Positions 7,524 to 11,646 of a stretch of 11,646 nucleotides of DNA are shown here, one piece after another. The notes below the pieces were generated by a model, which was given only the letters and a program-made list of their open reading frames with translations, was not told the origin of the DNA and made no database searches. The stretch spans positions 1 through 11,646 of the forward strand of contig JAGBXG010000181.1 of assembly GCA_017629415.1 (NCBI GenBank), in the 5' to 3' direction. The stretch is from Pseudomonadota bacterium. GTDB lineage: Bacteria; Myxococcota; Bradymonadia; UBA4248. A program made the translations under genes and the position numbers. Position 1 is the stretch's first letter. Every line of letters begins with the position of its first letter.

Positions 7524-10004
7524 ATGAAACTCGAACTGGACACGCTTAATCCCCCTCAGCTGGCAGCTGTGACGTATGACGGCCCCAACCATTGCCTTAT
7601 TTTGGCCGGTGCAGGCAGCGGCAAAACTCGTGTGCTGACACATCGCATTGCCTGGCTCATCTCGCAAGGCGTGGCGCCTAAGGCGATTTTGGCCATTACG
7701 TTTACGAATAAGGCTGCCCGCGAGATGCGAGAACGCGCCCTGGCACTGATTGGCGATGAAAATGATGGCGTCCAGCTTTCGACGTTTCATGCGTTCGGCG
7801 CAAAGTTTTTAAGACAGTTTGCCACGTATGCACACTTGGAGCCCACATTCTCAATTTATGGAGAATCGGAACAGAAAACCATGCTCAAAGGGCTGATGCA
7901 AAAATTCAATATCATCGGCCCGGACCGCGAAGAACAGCTCGATGGCGAACAGAAAAAAGATAGCACTATGGTTTCGGATACGCTGGACGAAATCATGGCC
8001 TGGAAAGAACGCGGCACATCCGTCGAAACGGCCATGCATGAAGCCAGAAACAACGCGCAGCGCCAGACTGCGATGCTGTATGAGGCTTACGAACGGCAGC
8101 TGATTCAGAATAATGCCGTGGATTTTGCCGGGCTCTTGTTGTGGCCGCTCCATATCCTGCTCCATTACGAAAACGTTCGCGAACGAGTGCGCTCGCGTTA
8201 TCAGCATATTTTGGTCGATGAGTTTCAGGATACTAATGGCGTGCAATTGCGGCTTCTGAAGGCACTTTGCGGTGCTCATACTCGTCTGACCGTTGTCGGC
8301 GACGATGATCAGTCCATTTATACTTGGCGCGGTGCCGATCCGACAGCCATTCTGGAGTTTGAAGATAAATTTGGTTCTTGTGATACGTTCAAATTGGAAC
8401 AAAATTACCGCTCGACCCAGCCGATTTTGAATTGCGCCGGCAATCTGATCGCCCACAATCGCGAACGCACCGAAAAACGCCTCTGGACTTCGCTGGAAGG
8501 CGGCGCACCCGTGACCGTGCTGTCTTTTGAATCCGACTGGGATGAATCCAGCACCATTATCGAACGCATGACTTCGCGACGAAGTGCCCTCCGGCTGTCA
8601 TGGGAGAATATCGCGGTATTGTATCGCCGAAACAGCCAGTCGGTCAGCTTCGAACGCGAATGCACACAACGCGGCATCCCCTATCAAGTCATTGGCGGAA
8701 CCGGGTTTTATGAGCGCGAGGAAATCGTTGACTTGATTGCGTACCTGCGTGTCTTGGTGAATCCGGCTGACACTATGTCGTTGAGGCGTATTATCAATAA
8801 GCCCGTGCGAGGCATCGGCGAAAAATCGGCAGAAAAGATCATCGAATTGATGGAAAAAAAGGCTGAATTCGGTCTGACACCCACGCAATGTCTGCTTGGC
8901 CTGTTGGATGATATCGTAGCCGGACGTTGCAAAGTCCCGCGCGGCGGCGCAAAAGTCGTCTCGGGATGTCAGGCTCTGTTGCGTCTGTTTGAACGCGTAT
9001 CAGATTGGAAAAATCGTGCGCCAAGAGATACTTTGATCGATATCATTGATGAAATCGATTTCAAAACACATCTCAAAAAAGCTGCGGCTGCCAAAAATCA
9101 GGATTTCAGTGATGTCGAAGCACGATTGAGCAGCTTGATTCAGGAACTGGAAGCTCATCAGCAAAAATCTCCCTACGATTTGCCGGGATTTTTAGAGACT
9201 TCCGCACTGATTCGCCCGGAATCCGATGATACCAAACGCGCCTTGAATTTGATGACGATTCATAGCGCCAAAGGTCTTGAATTTGAACTCGTCTACATCG
9301 TTGGCGCCGGCGAAGGCGTTTTGCCGCTCTCGCGAGGCGGCGAATGCGATGTCGAAGAAGAACGACGCCTGATGTATGTCGCCATGACACGCGCACGCCG
9401 CGAATTGACCATTTCATACGCCGAACAACGACACGAATATGGCCGCGTAATTGTGCAAGACCCCAGCCGTTTCTTTGAAGAAATGGAAACCGATGATGCA
9501 TCCATCCGCAAAGAACATCTCGATGCCTCAGACCGTAAATACGGCAAAACTCCCCAGCTAACCTGGTCACGACCCAACCGCGCACAACGCAAATCTCAAT
9601 CCAGCACGGGGTTCAGCGACGAAGTCGGCGGCGGTCGTGTGCGCTCATTTCGATCGCCATCGCCATTCGATGGCTTGGAACCTGGGTTTGAGATGTCAGC
9701 TGTCGATATTTTTGGCGATATCGAACCCAAATCGTCAAACTCAGACTCCAAATACCCCCATCGTCATGCAACTGGTTCCAAGCATGGTCATGATTCGGCT
9801 TCTCATACATCTTCAGCCTGCGGATCTGCGTCTGCAACTTCGAAGAATGGCAAACCGATTCAAGTCGGCACTCGCGTCAAACACGCCATTCACGGCACAG
9901 GCACAGTCACCGCTTTGGAAAAATCTGGCAACGATTTCAAAGCGACGATTGAATTTTCAAAATCCGGCAAACGTATCATCATTGCACGTTTTTTAGAGGT
10001 TTGA
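7524..10004 (+). CDS. ATP-dependent DNA helicase, UvrD/PcrA/Rep family (SF1A)
   Basis: An 826-aa 3'-5' DNA helicase of repair and replication. All superfamily 1A motifs are present in order: Q motif LNPPQ (8-12), Walker A GAGSGKT (29-35), Ia TFTNKAAREM (59-68), STFHAFG (86-92), Walker B VDEFQDTN (231-238), III GDDDQSIYTWRGA (259-271), IV LEQNYRS (291-297), V TIHSAKGLEFELVY (578-591) and VI EERRLMYVAMTRARREL (612-628). A Ser/His/Gly-rich linker (about 650-780) leads to a C-terminal Tudor-like domain (from about 782, VGTRVKHAIHGTGTV), which in PcrA and UvrD contacts RNA polymerase. The Tudor domain argues for UvrD/PcrA rather than Rep. I chose ATG 7524; a TTG at 7509 would put the start inside the tRNA terminator. 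The upstream GGTGG is a modest ribosome-binding site. The core is typical in length. Confidence 0.95.
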   Translation: MKLELDTLNPPQLAAVTYDGPNHCLILAGAGSGKTRVLTHRIAWLISQGVAPKAILAITFTNKAAREMRERALALIGDENDGVQLSTFHAFGAKFLRQFATYAHLEPTFSIYGESEQKTMLKGLMQKFNIIGPDREEQLDGEQKKDSTMVSDTLDEIMAWKERGTSVETAMHEARNNAQRQTAMLYEAYERQLIQNNAVDFAGLLLWPLHILLHYENVRERVRSRYQHILVDEFQDTNGVQLRLLKALCGAHTRLTVVGDDDQSIYTWRGADPTAILEFEDKFGSCDTFKLEQNYRSTQPILNCAGNLIAHNRERTEKRLWTSLEGGAPVTVLSFESDWDESSTIIERMTSRRSALRLSWENIAVLYRRNSQSVSFERECTQRGIPYQVIGGTGFYEREEIVDLIAYLRVLVNPADTMSLRRIINKPVRGIGEKSAEKIIELMEKKAEFGLTPTQCLLGLLDDIVAGRCKVPRGGAKVVSGCQALLRLFERVSDWKNRAPRDTLIDIIDEIDFKTHLKKAAAAKNQDFSDVEARLSSLIQELEAHQQKSPYDLPGFLETSALIRPESDDTKRALNLMTIHSAKGLEFELVYIVGAGEGVLPLSRGGECDVEEERRLMYVAMTRARRELTISYAEQRHEYGRVIVQDPSRFFEEMETDDASIRKEHLDASDRKYGKTPQLTWSRPNRAQRKSQSSTGFSDEVGGGRVRSFRSPSPFDGLEPGFEMSAVDIFGDIEPKSSNSDSKYPHRHATGSKHGHDSASHTSSACGSASATSKNGKPIQVGTRVKHAIHGTGTVTALEKSGNDFKATIEFSKSGKRIIIARFLEV

Positions 10005-10331
10005 GGAGCTTAACGCCCATTCTGCCCCACCCTGGCCAACGCAAAGGTTTTGTGGGTAATAAACCTTATGATTCAGGAACACTTTTTGATAACGCATCTT
10101 CACAATTTGCAGTTGAAGATGCATGCTATGAGTACAACATTTTCACATATAAAGTTCTTATTATTTTACACTGATTGAGGATTTTAATCCAAAATATATT
10201 GGAATAATCTCTAGAAAATTCAAGTCTTTATCCATTCAAACTCGGGGGATGTATTTTCATGAACCATTACAGTCTTCTCCCCCCCCCTCAAAAAAAAGAC
10301 TGTATCTTGAGATTCTCAGGTATTTCCTGAG
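10005..10331. other. Gene-free interval between helicase and rpnS-like gene, with hairpins and homopolymer runs
   Basis: I see no gene here. The plus strand holds two dyads downstream of the helicase: AAGGTTT (10044-10050) with AAACCTT (10061-10067), and a perfect 9-bp stem GCATCTTCA (10094-10102) with TGAAGATGC (10114-10122), 11-nt loop. Neither is followed by a clear T tract, so they are weak candidates for the helicase terminator. Toward the right end, structures that could end the minus-strand transcript are listed separately. The remainder is A+T-rich with no recognisable signal. Confidence 0.6.
10269..10331 (-). terminator. Two tandem hairpins downstream of the rpnS-like gene, possible terminator
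   Basis: Directly after the minus-strand stop codon is a perfect 6-bp hairpin (CTCAGG 10315-10320, CCTGAG 10326-10331, 5-nt loop). A second dyad has an 8-bp stem, ACAGTCTT (10269-10276) with AAGACTGT (10296-10303); its 19-nt loop contains a run of nine C (10279-10287) and adjoins a run of eight A (10290-10297), which is T8 on the minus strand. The T run lies inside the second stem rather than after it, so the termination mechanism is uncertain. Confidence 0.45.
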
Positions 10332-10706
10332 TTATGAGAAACAAGGACAAACGAGTTTCTCAATTTCTGCAGCACTCAACCCCATGATGTCAGCAATATC
10401 CCCACAAGTCATGCCGCGTTGCTTGAGCCTTTTAATCGCCTCTAACTGCGAACGTTTGGCATCATCAGCCTCGCGTTTGGCATCATCAGCCTCGCGTTTG
10501 GCATCATCAGCCTCGCGTTTGGCATCATCAGCCTCGCGTTTGGCATCATCAAGTTTTTGAGTGTTGTCAGCAATCACAGCACGGAGTGATTCTTCATGGG
10601 TTTTGATAAGTCTTAACGTGTGTTCGGCTTCTTTATCTTGAGCAGCCTTATACCCTTTATCGTATTCCTGCTGGTAGCGTTCTTGAATATATTTGTTGAG
10701 ATTCAT
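10332..10706 (-). CDS. Stand-alone RpnS-like protein, duplicate of the Rpn C-terminal segment
   Basis: A 124-aa protein that matches, over about 119 residues, the C-terminal part of the Rpn gene immediately upstream (10720-11646). The DNA is about 93% identical by eye over 10379-10722 against 10752-11095, at a constant offset of 373 bp. It contains a charged helical N-terminus (MNLNKYIQERYQQEYDKGYKAA), a helix with four DDAKREA heptads plus a DDAKRSQ (about 53-87), and a helix-turn-helix-like end (LKQRGMTCGDIADIMGLSAAEIEKL). The ATG has an excellent Shine-Dalgarno, GGAGG at 10712-10716, 5 nt upstream, and lies 13 nt after the Rpn stop, so it is almost certainly co-transcribed. It has no nuclease domain. 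By analogy with RpnS proteins, which inhibit their full-length RpnL, it may be an antitoxin; equally it may be the remnant of a second rpn gene. Differences from the parental segment concentrate in the last dozen residues, and a tail CPCFS is unique to this copy. Confidence 0.75.
   Translation of the reverse strand: MNLNKYIQERYQQEYDKGYKAAQDKEAEHTLRLIKTHEESLRAVIADNTQKLDDAKREADDAKREADDAKREADDAKREADDAKRSQLEAIKRLKQRGMTCGDIADIMGLSAAEIEKLVCPCFS
10453..10551. repeat. 21-bp tandem repeat in the stand-alone rpnS-like gene
   Basis: Four identical 21-bp units (10453-10536) and a partial fifth, each encoding the heptad D-D-A-K-R-E-A on the minus strand. Ala at heptad positions 3 and 7 gives the 4-3 spacing of a coiled coil with a small-residue core. 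The DNA-level identity suggests recent expansion by slippage or recombination, in units that keep the reading frame. Confidence 0.92.
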
Positions 10707-10719
10707 ATTTTCCTCCGAC

Positions 10720-11079
10720 TCAAACTATGCTCTCAATATCCTCAATACTCACCCCCATGATGTCAGCAATATCCGCACAAGTCATTCCGCGTTGCTTGAG
10801 CCTTTTAATCGCCTCTAACTGCGAACGTTTGGCATCATCAGCCTTGCGTTTGGCATCATCAGCCTCGCGTTTGGCATCATCAGCCTCGCGTTTGGCATCA
10901 TCCGCCTCGCGTTTGGCATCATCAAGCTTTTGAGTATTATCAGCTATCACTGCCTTAAGGGATGCTTCATGGTTTTTGATAAGTCTTAATGTGTGTTCGG
11001 CTTCTTTTTCTTGGGCAGCCTTATAACCTTTATTGTATTCCTGTTGGTAGCGCTCTTGAATGTATTTATTGAGATTCAT
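10720..11079 (-). CDS. Nested in-frame RpnS-like protein translated from an internal start
   Basis: An in-frame ATG at 11077-11079 inside the Rpn gene is preceded by GGAGG (11085-11089) with 5 nt spacing, as good a Shine-Dalgarno as any in the window. It is identical in sequence to the one used by the stand-alone copy. The product would be the last 119 residues of the Rpn protein: helical N-terminus, four heptads (the fourth is DDAKRKA) plus DDAKRSQ, and the HTH-like end. This matches the gene-within-a-gene organisation known for Rpn systems, in which the small C-terminal protein RpnS binds and blocks full-length RpnL. Internal initiation is not proven here, but the signal strength and its duplication with the gene make it likely. 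Confidence 0.62.
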   Translation of the reverse strand: MNLNKYIQERYQQEYNKGYKAAQEKEAEHTLRLIKNHEASLKAVIADNTQKLDDAKREADDAKREADDAKREADDAKRKADDAKRSQLEAIKRLKQRGMTCADIADIMGVSIEDIESIV

Positions 11080-11646
11080 ATTTTCCTCCGACTCATGAGA
11101 AACTGGGGCGATTTCAAATGTAAAAAGATGGTTAATAATACGGCATGCAACATTTGAAATGTTGTCAAATCGCTGGTCAGATTCGATAAGCTGAGCAATC
11201 GTTTGGGCTTTTTCTGCATGATAACAGGCATAAATCGCACCAAGCTCTGACTGAAGTTTATCGATTTTTTCTACCGGTATGCAATGCGGATCTAAAAGAT
11301 TAATGAAATAATTGGGAATGTAACGCAGCAAATGCTCATCATCAACATCAACAATTTCGTGCAAGTGTGTCGGTGCATCCCAAGGCTTTTTTCCAAAATA
11401 ACACACAAGCGTTATCACACCGCGTACCTTGGTATTTTTAGGCGCACCTTGAATCATATGCTTCAACGGCGCTTGCTCTTTCCGCAATTTAGCTCGCAAG
11501 TCCGACATTTGTCGTGCATAAGTCAGTGCATCATAAAGCATGGTTCTGAGCGGCATAAGATAATGAACTTCTGTCTGATTTTCGATCCCCATTATCAAAT
11601 AATGATGAGCATCATCGGACATCCAAATACAGCGTTTTAAAATATC
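10720..11646 (-). CDS. Rpn family recombination-promoting nuclease / putative transposase (RpnL-like), 5' end outside the window
   Basis: The reading frame is open to the right edge, so the start is beyond the window; 308 codons are visible. Near the edge it reads MGIENQTEVHYLMPLRTMLYDALTYARQ, the core of the Rpn/transposase_31 family (PD-(D/E)XK nuclease fold), where E-N-Q occupies the place of the catalytic E-x-K/Q. The first catalytic Asp is not certain in the visible part. A middle region (VITLVCYFGKKPWDAPTHLHEI) continues the typical family architecture, with PW following a strand and a D-A near it. A helical C-terminus of about 120 aa follows, holding DDAKREA heptads and a helix-turn-helix-like end. 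Family members cut DNA in vitro and promote RecA-independent recombination; characterised E. coli members act as toxins in phage defence, inhibited by their own separately translated C-terminus. The gene is on the minus strand, convergent with the helicase, and 13 nt upstream of the stand-alone copy. Confidence 0.86.
   Translation of the reverse strand, partial: DILKRCIWMSDDAHHYLIMGIENQTEVHYLMPLRTMLYDALTYARQMSDLRAKLRKEQAPLKHMIQGAPKNTKVRGVITLVCYFGKKPWDAPTHLHEIVDVDDEHLLRYIPNYFINLLDPHCIPVEKIDKLQSELGAIYACYHAEKAQTIAQLIESDQRFDNISNVACRIINHLFTFEIAPVSHESEENMNLNKYIQERYQQEYNKGYKAAQEKEAEHTLRLIKNHEASLKAVIADNTQKLDDAKREADDAKREADDAKREADDAKRKADDAKRSQLEAIKRLKQRGMTCADIADIMGVSIEDIESIV
10826..10925. repeat. 21-bp tandem repeat in the C-terminal part of the rpn gene
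   Basis: Four 21-bp units (10826-10909) and a partial fifth, the same unit as at 10453-10551. Unit 1 has one change that turns Glu into Lys in the protein and unit 4 has a silent change; the rest are identical. The number of units equals that of the neighbouring copy. Confidence 0.92.

Noticed and set aside
7358..7549. Small plus-strand protein across the tRNA gene
   Set aside because: It overlaps the whole tRNA and its terminator; an open frame by chance.
7851..8456. 201-aa minus-strand frame inside the helicase gene
   Set aside because: It is antisense to conserved helicase motifs II-IV; its length follows from codon bias on the real strand.
10453..10925. Possible CRISPR array (regular short repeats)
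   Set aside because: The 21-bp units are directly adjacent with no spacers and lie in frame within coding sequence, encoding a heptad repeat.
10249..10933. Plus-strand reading frames rich in Ser-Ala-Ser-Arg-Leu repeats
   Set aside because: They are antisense shadows of the 21-bp repeat in the rpn genes; no ribosome-binding site or family resemblance.
10720..11646. Conventional IS transposase with terminal inverted repeats
   Set aside because: Rpn proteins are called putative transposases but this is a nuclease-type family; I found no inverted repeats or target-site duplication in the visible part.

Overview
The window looks like chromosomal DNA from a diderm (Gram-negative) bacterium. The support is a BamB-type outer-membrane assembly lipoprotein paired with a YfgM-like anchored protein, two proteins with lipobox signal peptides, and a GDP-mannose dehydratase of the kind used for surface polysaccharide. 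I cannot place the phylum from the sequence. Base composition is moderate, and the serine-hydrolase gene at 4184-6208 is visibly A+T-richer than its neighbours.

Layout. Positions 1-384 hold the 3' end of a GDP-mannose 4,6-dehydratase gene, cut by the window edge, followed on the same strand by a MATE-family exporter (433-1794). A compact control region (1809-1916) leads into a two-gene operon with a one-base stop/start overlap: a YfgM-like TPR protein (1918-2871) and a BamB-like beta-propeller lipoprotein (2871-4013). The operon is closed by a strong intrinsic terminator (4021-4050). A long lipoprotein with a beta-lactamase/serine-hydrolase core follows (4184-6208). It converges tail to tail with a membrane acyltransferase on the minus strand (6219-7169). 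A palindromic, REP-like segment lies behind the acyltransferase start. Next comes tRNA-Leu(UAA) with its own promoter and terminator, then a PcrA/UvrD/Rep-type DNA helicase (7524-10004). The 327 bases after the helicase hold no gene but contain several hairpins and homopolymer runs.

The most interesting region is the right end, on the minus strand. An Rpn-family gene (PD-(D/E)XK recombination-promoting nuclease, 5' end beyond the window) carries an internal in-frame ATG preceded by an excellent Shine-Dalgarno (GGAGG, 5 nt spacing). It could therefore make a separate 119-aa C-terminal protein. Thirteen bases after the Rpn stop codon is a free-standing second copy of exactly that C-terminal segment (124 aa), with the same ribosome-binding site, made by a 373-bp tandem duplication. 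Both copies carry an almost perfect 21-bp repeat encoding the heptad DDAKREA, and their last dozen residues are the most diverged part. In characterised Rpn systems the separately translated C-terminal piece (RpnS) is the antitoxin of the full-length nuclease (RpnL) and the pair acts in phage defence. I read this locus as an RpnL/RpnS gene-within-a-gene plus an extra stand-alone, diverged RpnS. The sequence facts are direct; the toxin-antitoxin role is by analogy.
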